The position numbers and the translations under genes were made by a program. Shown here in pieces: positions 7,746 through 14,798 of a stretch of DNA of 31,842 bases. Within the stretch, counting starts at the first letter, position 1, and every line of letters starts with the position of its first letter. The stretch comes from UBA1447 sp964612185 (GTDB lineage: Bacteria > Bacillota > Clostridia > Oscillospirales > Acutalibacteraceae): positions 1 through 31,842 of the forward strand of contig CAZTCR010000034.1 of the NCBI GenBank assembly GCA_964612185.1, given 5' to 3'. Below the pieces are notes generated by a model. That model did no database searches, was not told the origin of the DNA, and was given only the letters and a program-made list of their open reading frames with translations.

Positions 7746-9314
7746 ATGAAAACCGTCAGCAACCTGCGAACTTACACCGGTACCGAAAAATCCATGTACC
7801 TCGTCGGTATGGCGGGGCAGAATGTTATCTACAGTATCATCGGCGCGGCGCTTGCCTATTACCTGCAGTTCACGCTTTTAATCCCCGCATTTGTGGTGAG
7901 CACCATTATGGCGATCGCGCGGGTTTGGGACGCCTTTAATGACCCGATGATGGGCACGATTGTAGATAAAACGCGGTCGAAATGGGGCAAATGCCGCCCG
8001 TATCTGCTGTTTATTCCGGTACCCATTTTTTTCATCACTGTTTCGTGTTTTACCAATTTCGGTTTTTATGACCCGGCGATGAGTGTGTTCCAGGGCAGAA
8101 ACGGCTTGATTGTTATCTGCGCAGCAGTCACCTATATTATGTGGGGGATGGCCTATACCGTGGGGGATATTCCGCTGTGGGGCATCACCGCGCTGATGAC
8201 GGAAGACCAGCGGGACAGGGGAAAGCTGCTGTCCTATGCCCGCATCGCCGGCGGTGTCGGCGCAGGGATTACCATTGTGGCTATTCAACCGGTGGCCCTT
8301 GGGCTGGGCGAGAAGTTTGCGCCTTTTTTTGAGGCAACGGATAAAGTATCCGGCGCGGCAGCGGGCGAACGCATGGGCTTTATCGCGGCAGCGGTAATTT
8401 TCGGTATTTTGGGCACCGTCACCTTCCAAATGGCGGGCTTGTTTGCCAGGGAACGGATTCCCGCTTCCAAAGAAAAGCACACGCTCAAAGAAAACTTTGC
8501 GTTGATGTGGACCAACAAACCGTTCCGGCAGATACTGCTGTCCGGCATCTTCGGCAGCCCAAAACAACTGCTCTCCCTTGCGGCAATGCCACTGGTCACC
8601 TACTATTACGCGAGCAAGGACCCGAAACAGGCAATTATCTATATGGCTTCCATGGCGGGCGGGCTTTTTCTCGGGCAGTTCATCGCCATGGGTTTGGTCC
8701 CGAAACTCTTGAAAAAAGTGTCGAAAAAGAACGCCTATAATTATGCCAACCTTTTTGCTACTATACCCTATTTTGCCATTTTTATCCTATACCTGATTGG
8801 CCGGAACAACCTGATTCAGCCCGGCTACCTTATTATCAGCTGGTTCCTGTTCGCCTTCGGCGGGGCGACAAACGGCATTACCATTGTCTTACAGTCCCTG
8901 ATGATCGCGGACGCAGTCGACTATGAGGAATACCACAACGGCATCCGGCCGGACGGCGTGTTTTTTTCCGGCCAAACCTTCATCGCAAAAATGACAACCG
9001 GCATCGCGACAATTCTCAGCGGTATCGCCTACACCATTGTCGGTTTTTCTGACGCGAAGGTGGGGGAGCTCAACGACTTTATCGCGGCGGGCGGTATCCC
9101 GCGGGACAACCCGAAATATGAGCCCTATATCATGCTTCTCTTTTTCCTTGTTTCCATCCCGCCGGCCATCGGCAGCCTGCTGTCTGTCATCCCCACCTGG
9201 CACTACTGCCTGGATGATGACGAGCACACCCGGATTTTAGGGGAACTCAATCAACGGCGTCACGCGATAGAAAAACAAACGGCGGCGGATACGGGTGTTG
9301 ATGCGGCGGAATAA
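7746..9314 (+). CDS. GPH-family sugar:cation symporter (MFS)
   Basis: 522 aa from the ATG at 7746, which has GAGGTG 4 nt upstream; the in-frame TTG at 7734 lacks such a site. About 12 spans. The GPH hallmark ARVWDAFNDPMMGTIVDKTR is present near residues 60-80, followed by KWGKCRPYLL. Residues around ALMTEDQRDRGKLLSYARIAGG match the family's loop 4-5. It is longer than its divergent neighbour because of larger loops and a polar C-terminal tail. Likely imports a glycoside or oligosaccharide with H+ or Na+. It is co-transcribed with the Gfo/Idh oxidoreductase 22 nt downstream, which may act on the imported sugar. Confidence 0.9.
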   Translation: MKTVSNLRTYTGTEKSMYLVGMAGQNVIYSIIGAALAYYLQFTLLIPAFVVSTIMAIARVWDAFNDPMMGTIVDKTRSKWGKCRPYLLFIPVPIFFITVSCFTNFGFYDPAMSVFQGRNGLIVICAAVTYIMWGMAYTVGDIPLWGITALMTEDQRDRGKLLSYARIAGGVGAGITIVAIQPVALGLGEKFAPFFEATDKVSGAAAGERMGFIAAAVIFGILGTVTFQMAGLFARERIPASKEKHTLKENFALMWTNKPFRQILLSGIFGSPKQLLSLAAMPLVTYYYASKDPKQAIIYMASMAGGLFLGQFIAMGLVPKLLKKVSKKNAYNYANLFATIPYFAIFILYLIGRNNLIQPGYLIISWFLFAFGGATNGITIVLQSLMIADAVDYEEYHNGIRPDGVFFSGQTFIAKMTTGIATILSGIAYTIVGFSDAKVGELNDFIAAGGIPRDNPKYEPYIMLLFFLVSIPPAIGSLLSVIPTWHYCLDDDEHTRILGELNQRRHAIEKQTAADTGVDAAE

Positions 9315-9336
9315 CAGGAACGAAGCGGGTGACAGT

Positions 9337-10617
9337 ATGGTTAAAATAGCAGTAATCGGCGTGGGCGCGCGCGGGCTTGAATACATGAGTTTTGTCAAAT
9401 ACTTCCATAAAAAGGAAGCGGAAATCACCGGCGTCTGCGATTATAATCCCACAAGGCTTGCGGAAGCCGCGAAACGGTTCAAGCTGCCGGCGGACAAATG
9501 CTTTGCGAACGAAAATGACTTTTTCGGCGCGGGCAAACAAGCGGACGCCATCTTCATCTGCACGCAGGATAAATCACACTATAACCATGCGCTCAAAGCG
9601 ATTGACGCGGGTTATCAAAACATCTTGCTCGAAAAGCCGGTGTCCAACCAACTTGCGGAATGCGAAGACCTGGCGGCAAAAGCAAAAGCCAATGGTGTCA
9701 ATTTAGTGGTCTGCCATGTGCTGCGCTACTCCAACTACTATAAAAAAATCAAAGAGATTTTACGAAGCGGGGAGCTCGGCGAAATTGTAACCATCAACCA
9801 CAGCGAAAGCATCGCCTATTTTCACTTTGCCCACAGCTTTGTGCGGGGCAACTGGCACAACGAGGCGGCGTCCAACCCGTCGCTGCTGGCAAAGTGCTGC
9901 CACGATATTGACCTGCTGCAGTGGTTTATGGACGCCGAATGCAAAAGCGTTTCATCCCTGGGCTCTTTGACTTACTTTAAAAAAGAAAACGCGCCCGAAG
10001 GCGCGGCAAAAAGATGTTTGGACGGCTGCAAAGCGAAAGCCGCCTGCCCGTATGACGCCGAAAGCTTGTATATCAAAGACCCGTTTTACAAAGCCACCTT
10101 TATAAAGTATATGGGCAGGGAACTGACGGATAAACTTAAAAGCGCCAAGGCGGAAAAATATGAGGCGCTCAAAACCGGGGACTACGGCAAATGCGTTTAT
10201 TTCTGTGATAACGATGTGGCGGACCATCAAACCGTCACCATGGACTTTGGCGGCGGCAAAATCGCCGTACACACCATGAGCGCCTTTACCGACAAAATGT
10301 TCCGCAAAACGCACATCACCTGCACCAAGGGCGAAATCATCGGGCAGGATAATGAATCCAAAATTACCGTCAACATTTTCGGCCGGGGCGGCAAAAAAGT
10401 CCGCACCAAAATTATCCGCTTTTCCGGCCATGTGGAAGGGGACTTCCGGCTGATTACAAGTTTTATCAAGCTGATAAACGGGGCGCTTAAAAACAAAGAG
10501 GATGTCACCTTTATTGACGCCACCATCCCGAGCCATCGGATTATTATGGCAGCGGAGGAGTCGCGGCATCATGGCGGGGTGCCGGTGGATGCGGGTAGTT
10601 TTGCGCAGTTGGGTTGA
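9337..10617 (+). CDS. Gfo/Idh/MocA-family NAD(P)-dependent sugar oxidoreductase with cysteine motif
   Basis: About 426 aa from the ATG at 9337 (GGGTG upstream; the in-frame TTG at 9295 overlaps the previous gene). The N-terminal Rossmann fold starts IAVIGVGARGLEYM, with the family EKPVSN motif (lysine of the catalytic region) near residues 95-100 and a substrate-domain helix HDIDLLQWFMD near 188-198. Between residues 225 and 300 there are clustered cysteines, RCLDGCKAKAACPYD and GKCVYFCDNDVADHQT, a pattern seen in a subgroup of the family and possibly a metal site. Members oxidise or reduce sugars, inositols and glycosides. Placement directly after a sugar symporter suggests it handles the imported compound. 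Confidence 0.87.
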   Translation: MVKIAVIGVGARGLEYMSFVKYFHKKEAEITGVCDYNPTRLAEAAKRFKLPADKCFANENDFFGAGKQADAIFICTQDKSHYNHALKAIDAGYQNILLEKPVSNQLAECEDLAAKAKANGVNLVVCHVLRYSNYYKKIKEILRSGELGEIVTINHSESIAYFHFAHSFVRGNWHNEAASNPSLLAKCCHDIDLLQWFMDAECKSVSSLGSLTYFKKENAPEGAAKRCLDGCKAKAACPYDAESLYIKDPFYKATFIKYMGRELTDKLKSAKAEKYEALKTGDYGKCVYFCDNDVADHQTVTMDFGGGKIAVHTMSAFTDKMFRKTHITCTKGEIIGQDNESKITVNIFGRGGKKVRTKIIRFSGHVEGDFRLITSFIKLINGALKNKEDVTFIDATIPSHRIIMAAEESRHHGGVPVDAGSFAQLG

Positions 10618-10634
10618 AAAAGGGGTAAATAATT

Positions 10635-11405
10635 GTGAAAAACAAAGAGCGCAGAAGCGCGAACATTAGTTTATTCATCATGTTTATCGGCATATTTGCC
10701 GCAGTGTTCCCCTTTGCATTAAATGTCGGTTTAGATGATGGCTGGGGGATTTTTGTTGCTTTTGCCGGCGCATTCATTGCCGTTACCGGCTTTTTCATTT
10801 TTCTGATGTACAACGGCAGAGCTAAAGTCAGAGCCAAAATGTTTAACAATGAAAACATTCTGGCCCATTGGCAGTATTCAAAAGAGTTTTGGGATCAGGT
10901 AACCAAAGAGGATATAAAGGATTCCGGCTTAGGCAAGGTTTTCGGCTTTTTCTTTGGCGGGTTGTTTGCCGTAATCGGCATCATCGTGTTTTTCTTCAAT
11001 ACGGATGACAACGGCGTTTTCTTGTTCATCATGCTGGGTGCCGCGGTTTTCTTTGTTATCATCGGTTTTCTTGCGGCAAGCGTTGAAAAAAAGAGGGCAG
11101 CGAACTCTTTGCCGGAAGTTATTATCGCGCAGGATGGCCTTTTCTATAAAAATATCCTTCACACCTGGAACGCGAAAGCTATCTCACGCCTTGAAAGCGT
11201 TTCGATGCACCCTGCCGAACCAAACACCTTGCTATTTGTTACCAGGCAGCTGAAAGGCGGCGGATTAAACCGGGTCCATTATCCGCCGGTGCCGCTTTCG
11301 ATACCCATCCCGCCCGGGCAGGAGCAATCGGCTCTGAGCGTGATAAACTATTTCAATATGCCCCTTGCCTCCGTGCCTTGGGAAGAAATACAAAAAGACG
11401 ATTAG
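10635..11405 (+). CDS. Four-span membrane protein of unknown function
   Basis: 256 aa, GTG start with AAGGGG about 9 nt upstream. Two hydrophobic hairpins are visible: spans near residues 10-30 and 33-55, then near 97-117 and 126-146. A soluble C-terminal domain of about 105 residues follows, with a proline-rich stretch (PPVPLSIPIPPG) near residue 220. The family was not recognised; the C-terminal part could be a PH-like membrane-associated fold. The gene is 17 nt after the oxidoreductase and probably in the same transcript. It is followed by a GGGACGG hairpin at 11439-11464. Confidence 0.7.
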   Translation: MKNKERRSANISLFIMFIGIFAAVFPFALNVGLDDGWGIFVAFAGAFIAVTGFFIFLMYNGRAKVRAKMFNNENILAHWQYSKEFWDQVTKEDIKDSGLGKVFGFFFGGLFAVIGIIVFFFNTDDNGVFLFIMLGAAVFFVIIGFLAASVEKKRAANSLPEVIIAQDGLFYKNILHTWNAKAISRLESVSMHPAEPNTLLFVTRQLKGGGLNRVHYPPVPLSIPIPPGQEQSALSVINYFNMPLASVPWEEIQKDD

Positions 11406-11438
11406 TCATTTTTAATGTTGATATTCGATTCAATTTTA

Positions 11439-11464
11439 GGGACGGAGTTTTTCAAACCCGTCCC
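11439..11464. terminator. GGGACGG hairpin after the membrane-protein gene
   Basis: GGGACGG (11439-11445), a bulged A, GTTT, loop TTC, AAAC, CCGTCCC (11458-11464). Only a weak T-rich stretch follows on either strand. It may be a bidirectional terminator between convergent genes, or a decayed copy of the GGGGACGG repeat found intact at 13118; a further GGGGAACGGTTCAGTCGT sequence at 11513-11530 supports the latter. Confidence 0.5.
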
Positions 11465-11547
11465 GTTGTCATTTTGTGTTTCTGACGATCCATATTCCCT
11501 GACAATGTATAGGGGAACGGTTCAGTCGTAAAACTCTTGTCAAAATC

Positions 11548-12984
11548 TTATCCCGTATAATACTTTTGATTCTTGCTTTTTGGCGTCTTAGGCTTCGTCA
11601 TTTTAATTTGCCCGCTATTTATAAACGGAGTGACATTGCGCATTGCATATGACATGCTGCCCAACCCTAAATATTCTGCTATTTCTTCCCTGCTTCTCGG
11701 CGTCTTGCAAAACCCCAGTATATTCTCCGTTGTCATGGATTCTTCTTCATCCGGGTAGTATGCCGACTCACTGTTGAAAAGAGTAACCTTAAAAACACCT
11801 CTGTTGTTTTCAAACAGCGGGGGCGGCAATTCTGCTTTTTTCATTTCGTTTCTTATGGTCGGAATGCCGGAAAAACGATTCTCCGTATTGATCAGGATTT
11901 CAAGGTTTGATGCAATAAAGGGGTTCCTTGTATCTGCGCCGACCTTGCCGAGGTTGTCAATGGTGATTCTTCCGTATAACCCGCCCGGGTTTTCAACCTC
12001 GAGCCTGTCGCTGAACAGCATAATCCTGACCGGTGAATTCTCCGTGTTAATACTGTAATCTCTGTGGACAACAGCGTTGATAATGATTTCTCTGACCGCT
12101 TTTAACGGGTATTCCGGCTTGTCCGCTCGCTTCCCTTCGTCATCTATGATTGTTTTGCTTTTCATATTTCTTTTCACAAAATTTATGGCGCCGTCAATCA
12201 TTTGGGGGATTGTGCCTTCAATTTTTTTGTTGTCAAGGAACCGGTCGTTTTCCTCCCCGATATCGCCGATTTCTTTGCCCGGTACCACAACCGCGGTAAT
12301 ACAAAGCTGGGGAAAAAGACCTTGCGGATAAAGCCCGAAAAGCATCAGCCCTGCAATCGTTAACTCATTATCAACAAATATTCCGCTTAACGCCAGGTTT
12401 TCTTCGTCCGAAAGGTTTTCAAGGTTTGGCTTTTCGTTTTTCAGCTTTGCTAAAAACACGGTGAGTTCATTCTTGTTTATCGCCGCAATAGAACTGTTTG
12501 GAACAGTCCTGGTTTCATCGTGGATTTTTCTTTTATATGCTTCAAAACTGTATATCTCGTATTCCGTCATTGGCAAATCGGCTTCGCCGACACGGACAAA
12601 TGAACCTCTCAGTTTTCCGGTGCCCTTGTAATAACAAGGCTTGTCAATGAGATCGCATTCCGAAATTTCCGCGCTGACCACAACAGCCTCTCCCACTTTG
12701 CCAACCGTAAATAACGGCCTGACAACCGGCATCATTTGCAGTGCTTGCTCGGTTACTTTTTTTTGCAGATCCTGCGGGTCATATACGCCGCAGACTTTGT
12801 ATCCGTCATCCTCATCAATACCAAACACAATGATGCCGCCGCCATTTTGGTTTGAAAAAGATGACAGGGTATTGTAAAGCCGTTCCGGTGTGCCGCCGGC
12901 AGCTTTCTTCAGTTCGATGTTTTGCCTTTCGCATTTGAGGTTTCTTATATCTGTAACAAGATTAACAAGTTCTTCCGCTAACAT
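11548..12984 (-). CDS. AlbA_2/Schlafen-type ATP-binding regulator (RecG-like divergent AAA_4 plus HATPase domain)
   Basis: 478 aa. Residues about 10-140 form an AlbA_2 (Schlafen/divergent AAA_4) domain, with ERQNIELKKAAGG and NGGGIIVFGIDEDD. Residues about 255-400 look like the HATPase_c_4 domain that usually follows it (AVREIIINAVVHRDYS, then ENPGGLYGRI). The last 60 residues resemble a winged helix (TPRSREEIAEYLGLGS). Proteins with this layout are annotated as transcriptional regulators or ATP-dependent helicase-like proteins; in some genomes they sit in defense or mobile islands, but no partner is visible here. The ATG has GGGTGGG about 9 nt upstream. Its own promoter at 13010-13038 overlaps one arm of an inverted repeat, so autoregulation is possible. 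Confidence 0.85.
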   Translation of the reverse strand: MLAEELVNLVTDIRNLKCERQNIELKKAAGGTPERLYNTLSSFSNQNGGGIIVFGIDEDDGYKVCGVYDPQDLQKKVTEQALQMMPVVRPLFTVGKVGEAVVVSAEISECDLIDKPCYYKGTGKLRGSFVRVGEADLPMTEYEIYSFEAYKRKIHDETRTVPNSSIAAINKNELTVFLAKLKNEKPNLENLSDEENLALSGIFVDNELTIAGLMLFGLYPQGLFPQLCITAVVVPGKEIGDIGEENDRFLDNKKIEGTIPQMIDGAINFVKRNMKSKTIIDDEGKRADKPEYPLKAVREIIINAVVHRDYSINTENSPVRIMLFSDRLEVENPGGLYGRITIDNLGKVGADTRNPFIASNLEILINTENRFSGIPTIRNEMKKAELPPPLFENNRGVFKVTLFNSESAYYPDEEESMTTENILGFCKTPRSREEIAEYLGLGSMSYAMRNVTPFINSGQIKMTKPKTPKSKNQKYYTG

Positions 12985-13009
12985 TTATATCCCACCCTTC
13001 ATCGGAGCC

Positions 13010-13038
13010 ATGTTATCACAATTTACGCAAATTTTCAA
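13010..13038 (-). promoter_or_regulatory. Promoter of the AlbA_2-domain regulator gene
   Basis: On the minus strand TTGAAA (13038-13033), 17-nt spacer, TAACAT (13015-13010). The -35 overlaps the CAAGTATTT arm of the inverted repeat at 13036-13110. Confidence 0.65.
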
Positions 13039-13110
13039 GTATTTCTCTTAAATTATTTCACTAATTTTTAATTTTACTGAAATTTATGGCAATTTTAGTG
13101 AAAATACTTG
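13036..13110. promoter_or_regulatory. Operator-like repeat cluster upstream of the AlbA_2 regulator
   Basis: CAAGTATTT (13036-13044) and AAATACTTG (13102-13110) form a 9-bp inverted repeat. Between them are three related 9-10-mers: TTTCACTAA (13056-13064, inverted), TTTACTGAAA (13073-13082) and TTTAGTGAAA (13094-13103). Together they look like multiple binding sites for one repressor. Confidence 0.45.
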
Positions 13111-13117
13111 TATTTTT

Positions 13118-13175
13118 CACACAAGGGGACGGTTCTTGCGTGTTGTTCAACACGACAGAACCGTCCCCTTGTGTG
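13118..13175. repeat. REP-like 58-nt near-perfect hairpin element
   Basis: Arms CACACAAGGGGACGGTTCT (13118-13136) and its exact complement (13157-13175) pair over 19 bp. After a 2x2 mismatch the inner CGTGTTG/CAACACG stem (13139-13145/13148-13154) closes on a 2-nt loop. The GGGGACGGTTCT...AGAACCGTCCCC core resembles REP-type palindromes common in Bacillota genomes and thought to be moved by Y1 (RAYT-like) transposases. No transposase is nearby. It lies between divergent genes. Confidence 0.75.
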
Positions 13176-13193
13176 CATATCGATGTAAAAAAG

Positions 13194-13222
13194 TTGAAAC
13201 TGTTAATTTTCTGTGATAAAAT
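13194..13222 (+). promoter_or_regulatory. Promoter of the TM2-domain gene
   Basis: TTGAAA (13194-13199), 17-nt spacer, TAAAAT (13217-13222), about 55 nt before the ATG and directly after the REP-like hairpin. Confidence 0.7.
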
Positions 13223-13277
13223 ATATTTGATACAAAATTATTCATTTCATTAATTATTGAAAAATCGGAGGGTAGAA

Positions 13278-13463
13278 ATGTCAAAAAACAAATGGGTATC
13301 ATTTTTCTTATGTTTATTTCTTGGTGTTTTCGGCGCGCATAAGTTTTATGAAGGCAGGATACTGTTAGGGGTCGTATATCTTTTTACGGCAGGTTTGTTT
13401 GGAATAGGTATGCTGTTTGATTTAATAATCCTGCTGTTTAAGCCGAACCCGTACTATCCGTAA
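13278..13463 (+). CDS. TM2-domain membrane protein
   Basis: 61 aa from the ATG at 13278, which has GGAGGG about 7 nt upstream. The whole protein is a TM2 domain: KNKWVSFFLCLFLGVFGAHKFYEG, a short turn, then a second span LGVVYLFTAGLFGIGMLFDLIILL. The GxxGAHKFYEGR pattern between the spans is diagnostic. TM2 proteins are small two-span membrane proteins of mostly unknown role. It stands alone with its own promoter and terminator. Confidence 0.93.
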   Translation: MSKNKWVSFFLCLFLGVFGAHKFYEGRILLGVVYLFTAGLFGIGMLFDLIILLFKPNPYYP

Positions 13464-13493
13464 TTCTAATTGAACGCTGTTTTCCAAATTAAG

Positions 13494-13535
13494 CGGGGCG
13501 GTGGATTGACTATGGTCGTTCCCGCCCCGTTTTTG
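13494..13535 (+). terminator. Intrinsic terminator of the TM2 gene
   Basis: CGGGGCGG (13494-13501) pairs with CCGCCCCG (13522-13529) and is followed by TTTTT. It faces the 3' end of the minus-strand GH32 gene and may stop both. Confidence 0.75.
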
Positions 13536-13557
13536 ATATTTTACTGTCGGCTTTTTC

Positions 13558-14643
13558 CTACTTCCCGAACCACACGGAAAAGCTCGCTTCCCCGCCGTTG
13601 ATGAAGCCCTCAATGGTTTTGGTGTCCCGCAAAAACTTGATGTCTTTTATTTCATCGACCTGTTCCTCAAACAGCGTTTCACCGTCACAAATGACGGTGA
13701 TTTTATTTTTATCAACCGTTACAAACGGGTCGCTGCTTGCTAACAACGACTGTGCTTCCTCCACCGGAAAAACGGTCAGTTTGCCATCCGTCATTTTAAC
13801 CTCCCTGGGTATCGTTAAAGCCCCGGCGTAATCCGCGCCGGCATCCAGTTTTTTGCCCCAATGATACAGCCACCCGATCATAACGCGGCGGCCCTTGCCG
13901 TCCAAAAAAGTCTGCGGCGCGTAAAACTCCGGCCCTGCCTCCGGCCTGTGGACGGACAAAGGTATAAACTTGCTGCCGTCAAAGTCGCCAATCAGCATCA
14001 CCGTCGAATGGGTCTTCAGCCCCATCTGCGAAAACATCAGGATGTATTTGCCGCCCAGTTGGAAGAAATCCGGGCATTCAAATACCGCCCCGTATTCCGC
14101 GCTTTCAAACAGCACACCCGCGTATGCCCAGTCAAACAGGTTCTTGGATTTATAGAGCAAAATCTTGCCCACCTTGTCTTTGCCGGAGCCGACCACCATC
14201 AAGTATTCGTCGCCGAATTTAGACACCTTCGGGTCCCGAAAATCCCGGCTGCCGTCTTCGGGGTAATGCGGGATAACCGGATTGTTTTCGTATTTAACGA
14301 AGTGGATGCCATCCTCGCTCACCGCTACAGACTGCGTCTGCCCCAGGTCTTCACAGACGGAGGTGTAAAACAAATACAGCTTGTCGTCCTTCACCACCGC
14401 GCTGCCGGACCAACAGCCCATGTCCTCGTCATACGGTTGGTCGGGGAAGAGGGCAATCAGCAGTTCTTCCCAGTGAATTAAATCCTCACTGACAGCATGT
14501 CCCCAATGCATCGGCCCCCACATCGGCGCGTGCGGGAAGTGCTGAAAAAACGCGTGGTATTTGCCCCTGAAAAAGCACAGGCCGTTCGGATCATTCATCC
14601 AACCTGTTTTGGGTTCAAAGTGGTATTTGAGTCTTTCGGGCAT
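13558..14643 (-). CDS. GH32 beta-fructosidase (sucrose/fructan hydrolase), cytosolic
   Basis: 361 aa from the ATG at 14643 (GAAAGG 9 nt upstream); an ATG at 14661 would add six residues. All three GH32 acidic motifs are present: WMNDPNG with nucleophile D18, FRDPKV with transition-state D137, and FECPDFF with acid/base E189. There is no signal peptide, so it acts on imported sucrose, sucrose-phosphate or fructo-oligosaccharides. The C-terminal beta-sandwich is short: the protein ends soon after GFINGGEASFSVWFG, about 100 residues below the usual length of about 460-500. The five-bladed propeller with the active site appears complete. Whether it is sacA, scrB or a levanase cannot be decided from sequence alone. 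Confidence 0.93.
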   Translation of the reverse strand: MPERLKYHFEPKTGWMNDPNGLCFFRGKYHAFFQHFPHAPMWGPMHWGHAVSEDLIHWEELLIALFPDQPYDEDMGCWSGSAVVKDDKLYLFYTSVCEDLGQTQSVAVSEDGIHFVKYENNPVIPHYPEDGSRDFRDPKVSKFGDEYLMVVGSGKDKVGKILLYKSKNLFDWAYAGVLFESAEYGAVFECPDFFQLGGKYILMFSQMGLKTHSTVMLIGDFDGSKFIPLSVHRPEAGPEFYAPQTFLDGKGRRVMIGWLYHWGKKLDAGADYAGALTIPREVKMTDGKLTVFPVEEAQSLLASSDPFVTVDKNKITVICDGETLFEEQVDEIKDIKFLRDTKTIEGFINGGEASFSVWFGK

Positions 14644-14701
14644 AACAAGATTCCTTTCCATCTCTGATTTACATGTTAAAATAAAATGAAAAAACTCGGT
14701 T

Positions 14702-14734
14702 CCGCATTAGCGGATAGCCTCTGCTCAGCAGAGG
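14702..14734. repeat. Two adjacent small hairpins between glycosidase genes
   Basis: CCGC-ATTA-GCGG (14702-14713) and CCTCTGC-TCA-GCAGAGG (14718-14734) lie in the gap between the GH32 gene and the DUF4038 gene. The TCA loop and tandem-hairpin layout resemble the hairpin pair at the right edge of the window (31797-31838). They could be a small non-autonomous IS200/IS605-type or REP-like element. Confidence 0.45.
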
Positions 14735-14773
14735 TTGGTCATACCAGCTGATTCGCAAGAGCTTTTTCCAATG

Positions 14774-14794
14774 AATAAAGGCTTCGCTTTTATT
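14774..14794. terminator. Stem-loop just after the DUF4038 gene
   Basis: AATAAAGGC (14774-14782), loop TTC, GCTTTTATT (14786-14794), with one G-T pair. It lies 5 nt past the stop codon on the minus strand. No clear T-run follows on that strand, so termination is only probable. Confidence 0.5.
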
Positions 14795-14798
14795 CTAT

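Noticed and set aside
14702..14734. attC or integron site
   Set aside because: The two hairpins lack the R-box core sites and no integrase or cassette array exists.
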